This document shows, in pieces, positions 1 to 12,349 of a DNA stretch of 64,000 nt. The position numbers and the translations under genes were made by a program. The notes beneath the pieces were generated by a model. That model was not told the DNA's origin. It saw nothing but the letters and a program-made list of their open reading frames with translations, and did no database searches. The stretch lies in NCBI RefSeq assembly GCF_958298935.1, contig NC_084925.1, positions 14,505,001 to 14,569,000 on the forward strand. The letters are read 5' to 3'. Position 1 is the stretch's first letter; each line of letters starts with the position of its first letter. Source of the stretch: Phragmites australis. Lineage: Eukaryota; Streptophyta; Magnoliopsida; Poales; Poaceae.

Positions 1-516
1 TGGGTAGTATTCTCACTAGGCTTCTTGCTACTGGGGAGCTACTATGTGCATCACTAAAGGTTGCAAGAGGGTTGGCTCGGCTAGTGCAGCACTGTCGGTG
101 GCCAATGGTGGAGAAGACAGGCGACAGAGGTAGTGCTATGGTGCAGTGCGCGTGTTGCCTCAGGGGAGGTGAGCTGAGGGTCGTGGATGCATCGGAGAAG
201 TAGTAGATCGACAGTAGCAGACAAATGTGGGCAAAAGATAGGGGAGCTCAATCATGTTTTGGAGTGTGGAGGAGTGGGGGATGAGGACGATGATGGTGCC
301 GCGGAGTGCGGAGGAGAGATTGTCTACCCTTATATAGGCACACCAGGTTGGTTTGTGGGGAAAATATCTCCTCGCCAGAGATGATGGGACAAGACGACAA
401 GAGGCATACAACAAAGGTTGCGTGCAACAGTGGGACATTGAGCAGAGAGCGTGGCATGCTGGGCTTCATGATGGCGGTGTTGCAGTGCTTTATTTGATGG
501 TGTGCGAGCGGGGTTA
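1..516. other. Unassigned stretch, no gene recognised
   Basis: Mixed-composition DNA in which only short overlapping open frames occur on both strands, none with a recognisable motif. It probably belongs to decayed repeat DNA, but I cannot assign a family. Confidence 0.3.
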
Positions 517-793
517 TTAAGCTGTATGCATCAATGAGTTTATTAAAAAGTCTAAGTTGATAGGTAAAGGTGAACAATTCACTTATATTTCAACACTTCC
601 TCTAACGTGGAGGTTCTCTCATATCTTAGACGTGAAAATAGGAGCTCACTATACTTTTTTGTTTAATTGCGCTTGTCAGGACTCGAACTCGAGATATCTA
701 GCTCTGATACCATATTGAGATGCATGCACCAACCAATTAATCCAAAAGACTAAGCTAATAGAGAAAGATGAATAATTCATTTATACTTCAATA
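517..793 (-). mobile_element. TRIM/SMART-like miniature LTR retrotransposon
   Basis: Read on the minus strand this is a tiny LTR element with no coding capacity. Two ~78-bp direct repeats (793-716 and 595-517) share the start TRTTGAARTATAARTGAATT and an end near GCATRCA. Directly after the first comes TGGTATCAGAGC, the primer-binding site complementary to the 3' end of initiator tRNA-Met, and a purine-rich GAGGAAG lies before the second. The ~120-bp core resembles the grass SMART/TRIM class, which moves using proteins supplied by other elements. The two LTRs differ at several positions, so the insertion is old. Confidence 0.75.
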
Positions 794-1806
794 GAGGTGG
801 CTGTGCTGCACCGGTGGATTTGCCGGCCAACTTGCGAGTGTTGTTGCGTCTCTGACGCAACTTAAAGAGAGAGAGCTAAGGGTGGAACTCAGCAAGGAGC
901 GAGAAGAAGATGGAGATTAGATCATCATGAGAGGAAGACGATGAGGGGAAGGAGACGACGAGAGGCTGCTACTGAGGAAAGAGACAAGCGGGCTGAAACG
1001 GTTGGGACAGTTGGGCCAATGGAGAGGGAAAGGAGAAAAAATGAGCTGGCTTTGATCTTTTGGCTGAGAAGGAAAGGAAGCAAAGGATAAAGGCCCCATG
1101 GATCGGATGAAATGGATTGGGGTGCAGTGAAAAGATAGAAAAGGAATAAGATGGGCTGCTATTGGATTTGATCCGAAAGGAAAGAAAAAACAACCTGAGA
1201 AGGTTTTAGAGATAGAAATTAATTTAGAAATTTTCCAGAGATTAGAAAAAAGAAGGGTTGAATTGTGAAATTGGTTTAAATTCAAACTAGGCAAATAAAT
1301 TCAATAAAAACAAAAAAATGTGGCATCGTGTACTTTTGCACACATTTTCCAAATGTTAAATTTTAAATTTGAGGTGAATTGGGATACCTTGCCTGTATTT
1401 CGATCCACTAGTTGGTATTTATTGCAAATTCAACAAAGTTCAAATTTTTAGTGATTTTTTAAATTATGCCAAAAATAGGGTGTTACACACCAGGCGTCGT
1501 GATACCGCAAGTCGCTCATCCCTCGCCTCGTGCCAGATTCGTGTGCTATGCCTAAAGCCAAATGAACGGTATGTTGCCTGTTGCTCATTGTCACCCTGAT
1601 GCGATCCTTGACACACGACACATAGCTTGGGAAGCCGTGTCAGAATGATGATAGATCCACACAAAGGGAGGCATGCAATGTTACAGGACTCGCGAGTCCA
1701 ATTTTTTTACGTGCGTTGGACACAGTGCGACACGCACTAGACTCTTCTCTGACGAATCCAAGTGACTGAGTAAGAGAAAGCCACACCTGCTGCCGCCGGA
1801 TTATAC
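794..1806. repeat. Probable LTR debris, minus orientation
   Basis: At 1480-1488 the plus strand reads GGGTGTTACAC, so the minus strand has TGTAACACCC, a common start of grass gypsy LTRs. AT-rich sequence without coding potential runs leftwards from it to about 1290, and purine-rich sequence lies beyond. I found neither the other LTR end nor a target duplication. Nothing recognisable lies in 1490-1806. Confidence 0.35.
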
Positions 1807-1814
1807 ATTGTGCT

Positions 1815-1910
1815 CGTCTCTGCCACTAGATCCTATGTTGCTGCAGCTAGATCCCACATTATCACGCTAGATCCCATGCTGCTACCACTGGATCCCACGC
1901 CATCGAGCTT
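1815..1910. repeat. Imperfect ~21-bp tandem repeat
   Basis: About four diverged copies of a unit containing CTAGATCCCA occur in succession (ACTAGATCCTA, GCTAGATCCCA, GCTAGATCCCA, ACTGGATCCCA), each followed by a short variable spacer. The array ends just before the solo LTR. Confidence 0.5.
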
Positions 1911-1927
1911 GTCAGGAGAAGGGGGGC

Positions 1928-4900
1928 TGTCAGGACCCGTCTAAATTGTATTCGAATTAATCATTACGATGATCATTTCGTAAGATGAGAGCTAACACGT
2001 CTGTCTCGACACAACGTGTGCTAACCCACCTCTCATCACAATAATCGTAACAACCAATGATTAATCCAAATCCAATTCTGGTAGTCCCGGTATGTGTGCT
2101 TTGATAATTCCTAAGAAAGTTACTATCCACACATACCTTTACCAACATGAATATCACAATAACACAATTAAACTAGGGTTCAAAGGATTACAAGCTGATA
2201 TATTAAACTAAAGACAAGGTATTATCCAGCGTGAACATACATAAGTCGCAGCGGAAAACATCTAATGAAATTATAGAACCGGTGGTGCCATTTGCCCACA
2301 AGACAACCGAACGGAGTTAGTAGCAGTATAGTGACTACTCGTCACCACGCCACTCTCGGTGGGATCCAAGTAGACATCACCTATCTTCACCTGAAAAGCA
2401 AACAAGCAGCGTGAGTATGAAGGTACTCGCAAGACTTAATCCATATTAGGTTCATATAATAACCAAACTCTAAGGATTATGCATTTGGGGTGAATTAGCA
2501 AGGAATCAGCCATAAGGTTAAAGAAATTCGTATGTAAAGTAGTTTTGACACAAGAATGTGAGCACCGACAACTTAAACAATTGTGCCCTCCTATACAGAG
2601 ATCAACATCGTAAACATATTTGTAAAAGGAACTGTCTCATAACCAACCTCAACCATCATAACCACTTCCCACATCGGAACTCTACGATTGATGCAAATGG
2701 ACAGAAGCGTGCTCATGACTTCAGGGGTTACATCTTTACCCACGTGATATGAGGACCATTCGGCTTGTGCTACTGGCTAATGTTCACACAGCAGGGTACT
2801 CATGACAATCTTTCCCAATAAGCACAAATCGTTTGAACATATGTCTATAGGTGCGGAGGTTATCTAGGACTACTCCTCGAGCAAACTAGATACCTCTATA
2901 AGCCTATTATGTCCACAACACCATAGACTCGCATGCCAAAGGGTCACAACTACAAAGGTATTCAGCTCATCCATTCCATATACAGATATGTGGTAAGTAC
3001 AAAAAAGTGCTAAAGCCAACTTGAACAACTGATGGTGCTTAATTGACGCAAGCGGTTTATGGCATTCGGATTCCTCTCCCGACCTACCCTTAGAACCACT
3101 CACATCTCTTCTCATCCGCACAACTCATACAAACCAACATCATTATGAACTTTATGAACATTAACAAGCTCTCTGCTCGCGAACGATGGTCGAACCACCA
3201 CTTGACTTCTACTGATGACCTATGCATTGCTAAATATATCGGATACTTTTAAGTAAAACATTAATATGATTACTCCCAGGTTACAAGGATTGAGATCATC
3301 GATGTCAAGGTAGGAACAATGCATCAACATAGGTTCTACCCATAGAATCTAACAGTGACTCGCTAACATGCATAAAATATATAAAACGATAGTTTATCAA
3401 TTTAGACACCACAATATCTAAAGTACAAGGTAGAATTTACTTAGATGCTTGCCTTATTGCTCCAGTGCTTTGATCATGTACGAACCTAGTTTGGAGTTGA
3501 CCTCGACTCATGAATCGTTGACGCGTCACTCTCTAAAACAATCCAAAATACATGCGTAAAAAAACAAACGATGGAAATGTATGCTTATGATGCATGCTCA
3601 TGAACAATGCTAAAAGTGTCGTGTTTTGAAAACATTAGCAAAAGAAAGCTAAATGACTCCGGTTAGAAAAGGTCCAAATCTCGGATAAGACAATATAAGT
3701 TCAAAGGGTTTCTGAGTAGCTGGTGGTCAGACCGAGCCAGGCAGGGGTCAGACCGTCGGGCTATAGAGGAGAAAAATGGTACTGAGTGAGTCTGGCAGTC
3801 AGATCGCGGCTGGCAGTCATACCAGCCCTAGTGGTAGTCTAACTCTTGACCATAGAGTTCAATTGATACTTTGAACAACAACCGGCGGTCAGACCAGGCA
3901 TAGCGGTGGTCAGACCACTAGACCCTATAGGCATCACTTGAGCAAGGTCGCTGGTGAAGGCTCTGGCGTTGCCTTCAACCATGAAGGGTACCAAAATGCT
4001 CCATGAGACTAGAGGAGTGTTTCTAGGGTGGTTTGGACAACATGCACTGGGACAAACTCGAACAACTCCATGGATGAGATCTATAACTCGGGTTTCTCGG
4101 TTTAAACCAAAAAGATGATCGACTAGAGCTTGGAATAAATGGAAAAACGGTAGGGAAAGGCTCACCTCGCTGTAGGGGAAACTCCTGTTGTATTGGCTCG
4201 CTCCAGGGAGGCTCCGATTTGTAGATCGAGCTCAGGGGAGGTGATTGAGCTTGAGGTGGGAGAGCTCACATGAAGACATCTTTGGCTCCGGAGAAGAGGG
4301 GGAAGAGCTTGGAGAAGCCTTCGGGAAGCTCAGGGGAGTCTTCTCTGTCGATCTTTGGTTGTCGTGGTGGTCGTGGTAGAGTTCTCCTCTCCCTCTTCTG
4401 GCTTGGGGTTTGGTCCAGCGGGGGAAAAGCTTGCGGATGAGCTCGGGAATGACATGAGGGACTCATGGGCGATCTCCTCCTTCGATCCCCGGCCTCCGTT
4501 GAGCTTGAGGTGGGGGATCTCATCTCCCTCCCCTCCTCTCTCTCTCCTTTTCTCTCTCCCTCTCTCTCACTCAGGTAGGGAGGAAATGGATAAGGGAGTG
4601 GTAGAGAGAGTTTGTCGATGGCTTAAGTGGGGCCCCTGGGTTCTGGCAATCGGACCGTGAGCCTGGGCAGTTAGACCGCCCTGAGATAGAGACCCTATTG
4701 GTATTGGACGCCTCTGGCGGTTAGACTGGAAGGGGCATGGTTGGACCGGCAGGGGGTCTTTTCTCGGTTTCTTCCTATCATTTACCTCATCCTTCCTAAA
4801 AAGGCTTTGGGGCTTCCTAAACATCGCTAAACCATTTCCACCCACACATATATGGTGGAAACATGTATAAACTAAGGACATACATTTTCAAAATGTGTTT

Positions 4901-4991
4901 AAAAACTCAAAACAAAAACCAAAGCATGATTAAAGACATCATAATGCATATGCATGCTTAAAGACTAGATTAGGATTTTTGGGACGTGACA
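1928..4991 (-). mobile_element. Solo LTR of a large Ty3/gypsy element (~3.06 kb)
   Basis: The minus strand begins TGTCACGTCCC and ends GGGTCCTGACA, a TG...CA pair typical of large grass gypsy LTRs. The flanks are GGGGC (1923-1927) and GGGGT (4992-4996), a 4/5 match to a 5-bp target duplication. No gag or pol lies inside and no second LTR is in the window, which fits recombination between LTRs that left one copy. The short open frames inside are chance frames. The sequence GAGTATGAAGGTACTC near 2412 recurs in similar form at about 28703-28717 next to the gypsy gag remnant, so related LTR sequence may lie there. Confidence 0.7.
3722..4760. repeat. GGTCAGACCG-type near-palindrome arrays in the solo LTR
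   Basis: Two clusters (about 3722-3925 and 4645-4760) repeat a short near-palindromic motif of the form CGGTCAGACCG in many variants (GGTCAGACCG, CAGTCAGATCG, GTTAGACCGC, GGTTGGACCG). They are separated by ordinary LTR sequence. Such arrays could be enhancer-like sites; I infer this from their placement in an LTR, not from a known factor. Confidence 0.55.
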
Positions 4992-5253
4992 GGGGTAGAC
5001 CTTGAGCTTGAGGGAGAAAGGATGGAGGATGAGGGTGCCCTTCTTCTCAAGGACCTTGCCAACATTGTTAACGATGGTGTTAACCAGCTTCAACACCACC
5101 GACTCCCACTTCTCGTGCTCGCTGACACCGACATCGATCCGATTCAGTGCCCTTGTGAGTCGAGAGGCGAGGAGGAGAAGGTGGCCGAGTCATGTCAGGC
5201 TGCGCTTTTCTTAGCCAAAAAGAAGGGAGCCCCTAATCCCAGGCTGTGCCCAT
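4992..5253. other. Unrecognised segment between solo LTR and gypsy element
   Basis: This 260-bp piece has an open frame on plus (from 4986, about 89 codons) and an open stretch on minus. Its composition is more gene-like than its neighbours, but I recognise no family on either strand. It may be the displaced remainder of the gypsy 3' LTR or a captured gene fragment. Confidence 0.25.
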
Positions 5254-5591
5254 GATCCATGGTAGCGATGTCCTCATCAAATGTACAACCAAGCAATTAT
5301 AGACGGTAGCATCACCACACCTATCCAGCTCATCCTTGTTCTTCCATGTGACGTGATTCAAACCTGAGAACAAGCAATGCATTTCCCATTAGGTAGTAAA
5401 CAATTCTCACTAAAAGTATGATTACTATCATTAAGGAACAAATCACCTCTTGTTGCATTTTTTTCAATCAAGCTCTTTTCATTGGACATTTGTGTATAGT
5501 ATTGGCATCAATAGTTTGAGAGATACTTGTAGTGTCAACCAAGTTTGCCCCATGACCAAGAGAATGAGTGATGTTGGGGATGTCCTCATCA
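5254..5591 (-). repeat. Truncated 3' LTR of the gypsy element
   Basis: Homologous to 12014-12349 over its whole length. It starts on the minus strand with TGATGAGGACATCCCC, immediately after a polypurine tract (GAAGAGGGGGTGGA, ending at 5592). Homology to the 5' LTR stops at CCATGGA near 5254, where unrelated sequence begins. The LTR start encodes the polyprotein tail. Confidence 0.75.
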
Positions 5592-8500
5592 TCCACCCCC
5601 TCTTCAAAAGGAGCCGTCCTCAGACTCTGTTTCTTCCCAGCCAAAGAATAGGGATAAATCTGCAATGTTAAATGTAGTGCTCACTGCATAGTCATCGCCA
5701 GGGAGCTAAATCTTGTAGGCATTATCATTAATATTCTCAAGAACTTGGAATAGGCCATCACCACGAGGCATTAGCTTGGACTTGTGCTTCTTAGAAAATC
5801 AGTCCTTTCTTAGATGCACCTATAGTAAATCTCCTGGTTGGAAAAGTAACTTCTTGCGATGCCTATTCGCCTTTGAAGCATAGTACTTTACTTTCTTCTA
5901 AATCTCTTCTTTGGTCTTCATGTGAATTTCTTCACATAATCAACTCTCTTTGAGGCCTCCATCTTAGCTCGCTCCTGTAATGATAAAGGCAGCAGGTCAA
6001 GTGGCTGACTGGTTTGAAACCATACACCACTTGAAAAGGACACGTCTTGGTGGTGGAATGCACAGATCGCTTGTAGGCAAATTCCACATGAGGCAAACAA
6101 TCATCCCACTCCCTCAAGTTCTTCTTGGTCATTCTGTCCAGCAACATGGAGAGGGTGCAATTAACAACCTCAATTTATCCATCAGTTTGTGGGTGAAAAG
6201 TTGTAGAAAACAACGACTTTGTCCCAAGCTTGGTACACAAGGTCTTCCAAAAATAGCTCATGAACCTCACATCTCGATCATAAACAATTGTCATCAGCAC
6301 ACCATGCAATCTCACTACTTCCTTGAAAAATAAATTAGCTACATGCGATGCATCATTGCTCTTGTGACAGGGAATAAAGTGTGCCATTTTAGAAAACCTA
6401 TCAACCACTACAAAAACCGAATCCCTCCCCCTCTTAGTTCTAGGCAATTGTAACACATAATCTATACTAATATCCTCCCAAGGTGCATTAGGAACAGAAA
6501 GTGGAGTATACAAACCATGGGGGTTCAATTTTGATTTGACCTTATGACATGTTGTGCATCGCTGCACAAACCTCTCAACATCATGTCTCATCTTGGGCCA
6601 ATAGAAGTGATCGTTGAGCAGCGAGTACGTCTTCTCGTGTCCAAAGTGACCCATCAATCCACCCATATGGGATTTCTGCAATAAAAGCAAACGAATGAAA
6701 GAATATGGGACACACAACTTGTTAGCACGAAATAAAAATCCATCATACACATGGAACTTTTCCCAATCCTTCCCATTTTGGCATTTTAGGTATGGTTCAG
6801 CAAAATCATGATTGGAAAAGGGTATAATGCTCGTAAATTTTCTTATCCAGGAACCTTTACATCCAATTGGTTCAGCAAAATAACCTTACAAGATAAAGCA
6901 TCAACAACAATATTTTCTTTCTCTTTCTTGTATTTCACAAGGTATGGAAAAGATTCATTGAATTCTACCCATTTAGCATGCCTACAATTCAATTTTGCTT
7001 AGCCTTTCCAATACTTTAAAGCTTCATGATCAGAATGAATGATAAACTTTTAGGCCAAAGATAATGTTGTCAAGTCTCAAGAACACGAACAAGAGCATAC
7101 AATTCCGTATCATACACAGGGTAATTCAGTTAAGCTCCTCCCAACTTCTCACTAAAGTAAGCCACCCGTTTTCCTTCTTGCATTAGAACACCTCCAATGC
7201 CCAAACCACTAGCATCACATTCGATCTCAAATGATTAGTTAAAATCAGGAAGAACAAGCAAATGTGCTTCAGTTAGACATTTCTTGAGTTCTTGAAAAGC
7301 ACTTTCTTGTGACTTACCCCAGACAAATTCAATACCTTTCTTGGTGAGCTCGTTCAAAGGAGCAGCGATGATGCTAAAATTCTTCACAAACTAGCAACAT
7401 AAACCAGCAAAACCACGAAAGCTTCTCACTTGGCTTACATTGACAGGTGTAGGCCAATTTTTAATAGCCTCAACTTTAGCTACTTCCTGTGCAGAAACAA
7501 CAAAGCCCAAAAACACAACCTTGTTTGTGCAAAACGTTCACTTCTCCATGTTAGCATACAATCTCTCATATGTAAGTACTTGCATCACTTGTTTAATATG
7601 CTCTACATGATCTTCCATGGTGCGGCTATATATTAGAATGTCATCAAAATAAACCACAACAAATTTCCCAGTGAAAGCTCTTAATATATGATTCATTAAG
7701 CGCATGAATTTGCTAGGTGCATTAGTCAAGCCAAAGGGCATTACTAACCATTCATATAAACCATATTTCGTTTTAAAAGACATCTTCCATTCATCCCCTT
7801 TTTTTCATCATAATCTGATGGTACTCACTACGCAAATCAATTTTAGATAATATAACAACACCACTAAGTTCATCTAGGATATCATCAAGTCTAGGGATAG
7901 GATGATGATACCGAATAGTGATGTTGTTAATAGCCCTACAGTCAACACACATTCTCCATGTACCATCTTTCTTAGGGACAAGGATAATAGGGATAGTACA
8001 AGGGCTAAGAATTTCTCACACATACCCTTTATCTAGCAGCTCCTGCACCTGTCGCTGAATCTCCTTGGTTTGTTCAGGGTCGGTCCGGTATGGTGGTCGG
8101 TTAGGAAGGGAAACTCCTGGGATGAGGTCGATCTGATGTTCAATCCCATGAAGTGGAGGTAGACCAGTGGGTATCTCCTTTGGAAACACATCTTCAAAGT
8201 CCTGCAACACACTAGAAACAACACTAGGAAGAGGAGTTAAGTCATTAGTAGAAATCATTGCATCCTTGTACAATAGTACAAAATGCACCATTTTGGGGTT
8301 ATCTCTAACTTCCTTCATCTCAGATTCAGTGGCTATCATAACTAACGTCAGCTTCTCACTCTTCCTCTTTCCATTCAAGCTTGCTTTGTGGCCCTCGCTC
8401 ACCGACTTGTGGATGACAGTCATCATCTTCTTCTCATGTTGATCCTCACTTATCTTCTTTTACTTCAATCTTCCTTCGCATGTTTGTTGCTGTAATTTGA

Positions 8501-10329
8501 TTTGGTGTCATGGGTAGCAGCTTGATGCCTTTACCTTGCCACTTGAAAGCATAGGTGCTGTCACAGCCTTCATGTAGAACACTTCTATCAATAGTAAGTG
8601 ATAAACAGTCATAGGCACAACATCGCAATCAATAGTATCGGTGTAATCATGTATGCTGAAAGTAACTCTCACCAAGTATTGCACCTTCACATCGCCACAA
8701 TCGCTAAACTATTGCACATAGTAGGGGTGAAGATGCTTCATCAGGGTCAGTCCAAGCTTCTCACACATTTCCATGCTAGCAAGGTTGTGGCAGCTACCAC
8801 CATCAATTATCAACTTAATCAGCTTGTTATTCACTTTAGCTTGTGTCTGGAATAGGTTGAATCATTGCACTTGTTCTTCATCGTTGATCTGAACACTCAG
8901 TGTTTTGGTGACCACAATGGTGTGACCAGCCTCAAAAGGTTATGCCTTGTACTCCTCTACGTTCTCCTCTTCATTGTCATTAAACTTTCTACTCTCAATT
9001 TCAGGCTGAATCTAATCTTCACTAGCTGATTCATACCCACCCTCCTTGGTGACAAGCATTGCACGGTCTATTTGGACATTCCTTGACAACATGGCCACGC
9101 CCTAAACACTTGAAACACTGGATAGAGCTAGCTACTCTAGGAGGTAGATCTCACGGACGAGGCATCAGATGATACTGGTTTTGGCATCTTATCCTCACTA
9201 GATGAGGGTGCTAATTTTGCAAAAGATCCAGAACAAGGAAAAGAATTACTGCTCGGTTTGGATGAATAGGTACCTCATCCCAAACTGAATTTTGTAGGTT
9301 TTGAGGATCCTGGTGGCACAAACTGAATGTTGATGTCTTTGCTGGTTTAGCATCGTCTTGCAATTGCCCCTATGCCTTTTGTGCTATGTGCACTAGCTCC
9401 ACTACATTGTTGTAGTTTTGAAATTACACAAGGCACTTAATTGGCTAATAATACCGAACATAAAATGTGACATGGACTACTCTTCATCTTCATGCACACG
9501 TGCTATAATCATTGCTTGCTCCATCTCCTTATAGTATTCTTCCACCGAACAGTTTCCTTGTCTCAAGTTCTACAGCTTGTCAGAAAGATCTCGTTTGTAA
9601 TGCTTAGGACAAACCGTGCTCTCATTTCTCTTTTCATTTTTTCCCATGATAATACTGGAAGCTCTCCATTCTCCTCAAGTTGATTCTAAACTTGTTCTCA
9701 TCAAATTAGAGCATATCCATCAAACTCCAATGATGCCATGACTAACTTCTTCTACTCTGAATAATTGTGCATACGAAATATCTTGTCAACCTTTAACTCC
9801 CAGGTGAGATATGCATCAGGGTCGGAAGTGCCTTCAAACTTGGGGATGCTGAACTTGAGTTTGCCAAATCCCTCTTCATTGGGCTGATTGTCACTGTTGC
9901 GACCGTGACGAGGGTAGTAATCATTGTGTTGCAACACAAAAAGGTTTAGGCTTAGGTACTCCATGTGCAGCGGCACCTTCACATCATGGCCTCTCCCTTG
10001 GCATGAGTAGCACCATTGCCACCTCCACCATGCCATGTCCCAGATGGGCAAGCAGCATAGACAACAGCTCGGTCACACCTTTCTTGTGCTTCCCGTTGTA
10101 CATAGGCAACATCTTCCTCATCAATCTCATCAAGCTCTTCTCCTTGCACACTTGTGTCACCTTGATTGACAGCGGCTCCTTCTACCCTCAATGCCTTGAC
10201 AACATCTTCAACAATTTCTGTGCAGAGATTGTTCATATTCTCATTGAGCTGATTGTTGAATTCTTCTACCAACTATTCAAGGTAAGTTTGCGTGACATAA
10301 CTTGGTGTAATCTCTGGTTGGCCTGCCAT
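5468..10329 (-). pseudogene. Decayed Ty3/gypsy gag-pol polyprotein
   Basis: Gag starts at ATG 10329 and contains the retrotransposon-gag stretch FEGTSDPDAYLTWE near 9810. A zinc knuckle CFKCLGRGHVVKEC lies near 9075-9118. The protease has IIDGGSCHNLAS near 8800, the DGGS variant known in some plant gypsy families. Reverse transcriptase follows (8426-7538), with [19 protein letters not shown] near 7940 and an intact YFDD box near 7645. RNase H is eroded (about 7500-6900). Integrase (6750-5932) keeps its HHCC finger, a DYV start for the first catalytic Asp, YDRDVRF for the second and the Glu of IEVVN, but the conserved QTDGQ is broken by a stop at 6175. A further stop near 10278 interrupts gag. 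The frame continues through the polypurine tract into the 3' LTR. Confidence 0.85.
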
Positions 10330-10352
10330 GGTTAGTGAAGAAAACATCCAGG

Positions 10353-11640
10353 TTTACAAAATCTTTTTTAGGAAAGATGTAAAAGGCTCCTTTCTCTAGC
10401 TTACCAACTAAAGTCTTATGCATCCTTACAGAGTTGCAACTAAATGCCCTATAGTGGTAGTTGCAACTAAATGCCCTATAGTGGTAGTAAACAAGATATA
10501 CGTGATAGATCAAATGAATTTAACGTCAAGGTGATGCTAAAACAGAGGCTTATTTGTGGAGCTCGAAGAGGTATTCTTGTCCTATGTATTCTGAAACACT
10601 AGTTATTGCAAGGCTAAGTAATAAGCCAATAAATGCAAAGCCTAGTTGCTGATTCAGATATATGTGAATTTTTTTGGAACAACATAACATGCAATGATAA
10701 TGAGACTTGTGCAACCAGGGAAAAGAGCCATTCGTAAACTGAAAATTTGTAGCAAAGCTCTTGTTGCACAAGTACAAGGAGGGACGCTATCTAATTGCTC
10801 AAAGTTTCAGGCAGGCTTGTTGTTGTGCAAAAAAGGATATAACTCAACTAGAGTAGGTGTGACAAACTGAAATTGCAACACTAATCATAGCACCTTTGTT
10901 TTCTTTCTGCTTTTTTTGTCAGCTCTTTTTTTTTGTTGACTTTTGCTACTATGACTAGCACCCAGATGTAGATATGTAGTTTTGCTGCTCAACATAACAT
11001 AAGTGCAAGGCTCTGAAGCAATAAAACCTATAGCTAGTCCTAAATAGGTTCAAAGTTTTCACAAAGGAAGGAAAAGGGGTTCACTAGGGACTGCAAACAT
11101 GGATTTCATACTTTTGAATGTTGCAAAATGCAAACCAACAGATAATATATGGTATATGCAGACTATGAAACTTGTCGGGGCTAAAGCTGAAAGCGGGAAG
11201 CTGAATATGGAATTGAGCTTAACATATATTTTGTAGTATGTGTCACAAGCTTTCCAACAAGTATCTAAATGCTCAAACCGGACTTCGTTTGCAAAAGTTA
11301 CATTAATTTTTGTCCTTGCTACAAAAATATGAGATTTGGATGCGAGCTAGACTCGAGAGAGAAATCCAACCCGACCAAGAACACAAGAACCAAAGGGAAA
11401 ATAGATATGGGGTGGGAAATAGAAAGGGAAAAAGAATCTGGTATAGCAAAATATAGGGAAACACCAAGAAACTCTAAGATGCATCAACCAAACACAATCT
11501 ATTGGACTAAAACATAACAAAGCTCACTATAGCTCCAGATTTAGCTATAGTTTGGTAGCATTTTTTTTTAGGATTTTAGGGTATGGGGCAGGAAAGTAAA
11601 TCAAGTGACTAAGATAAATGATCCTATCGAGTGAACTGAG
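10353..11640 (-). other. Gypsy 5' leader with a 27-bp tandem duplication
   Basis: Non-coding leader between the primer-binding site and gag. At 10433-10486 a 27-bp unit (containing GCAACTAAATGCCCTATAG) occurs twice in a row without change. No other gene is visible; the short open frames are AT-rich chance frames. Confidence 0.5.
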
Positions 11641-11652
11641 GCTTTGGTACCA
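11641..11652 (-). promoter_or_regulatory. Primer-binding site of the gypsy element
   Basis: Minus strand TGGTACCAAAGC, two bases after the LTR end. It is a two-mismatch version of TGGTATCAGAGC, the initiator tRNA-Met site used by most grass gypsy elements. Confidence 0.6.
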
Positions 11653-11654
11653 GA

Positions 11655-12349
11655 TGATGTGGGAGGGTTTGCCCGATCTTCTCGTCGTAGGATCGTGGGG
11701 GATAACTTGACCCGTGCAACCTAATGAATTGATAGCACCAACCATTGCTTGAGCAACAAGCTGTGACAAATGAATTCGCCCAACCACACGATTTGGTCTT
11801 TGTCTACTTGACCACGGGAAGTAGACGTTGTTGCAGTTGCAAATCTAAAGGAATACACAAGAATAACAGCTAGAACTAGCAAATCTCTCAATCTCAAAGG
11901 GGGTGGCTGCTGCACACTCAAACCTTAGACACAAGAAATGGGGGCTGCTGGTTCAAATTTGTGGTTGGACTGGTCGAGGAGGTGGTCGAACTTGTCGAGG
12001 AGGTGGTCGTGTCCATGGTAGCGATTTCCTCATCAAATGCACAACCAAGCAATTCTGGACAGTAGCATCATCACATCTGTCCAACTCATCCTTGTTCTCC
12101 CACGTGACATGTGATTCAAACCTTAGAACAAGCAATGTATTCCTATTATGTAGTAAACAATTCTCACTAAAAGTATGATTCCAATCATTAAGGAACAGAC
12201 TCATCTCTTGTTGCATTTGTTTCAATCGAGCTCTTGTCATAGGACATTTGCGTGTAGTATTGGCATCAATAATTTGAGAGGTACTTATAGCATCAACAAA
12301 GTCTGCCCCATGACCAAGAGAATGAGTGCTGTTGGGGATGTCCTCATCA
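11655..12349 (-). repeat. 5' LTR of the gypsy element
   Basis: About 695 bp from TGATGAGGACATCCCC (12349) to ...CCCACATCA (11655), a TG...CA pair. The first ~335 bp match the 3' LTR. An open frame on the same strand (12375-11953) encodes a tail ending in a run of Arg/Pro residues; this is a copy of the polyprotein C-terminus carried by the LTR, not a separate gene. Confidence 0.7.

Larger units (their letters stand above)
5254..12349 (-). mobile_element. Ty3/gypsy retrotransposon, degenerate
   Basis: On the minus strand the order is 5' LTR (12349-11655), primer-binding site, a ~1.3-kb leader, gag (start codon at 10329), CCHC zinc knuckle, protease, reverse transcriptase, RNase H, integrase, polypurine tract and a truncated 3' LTR (5591-5254). 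The domain order gag-PR-RT-RH-INT is diagnostic of Ty3/gypsy. Stops and frameshifts are scattered throughout, and the 3' LTR keeps only about 338 bp of homology, so the element cannot be autonomous. I saw no target duplication because the 3' end is lost. Confidence 0.85.

Noticed and set aside
160..577. Four overlapping open frames on both strands as a possible gene
   Set aside because: No motif or codon signal, and mutually exclusive frames; they look like chance frames.
660..710. tRNA-Met gene suggested by GCTCTGATACCA
   Set aside because: No cloverleaf can be formed; the match is the complement of a primer-binding site in the TRIM element.
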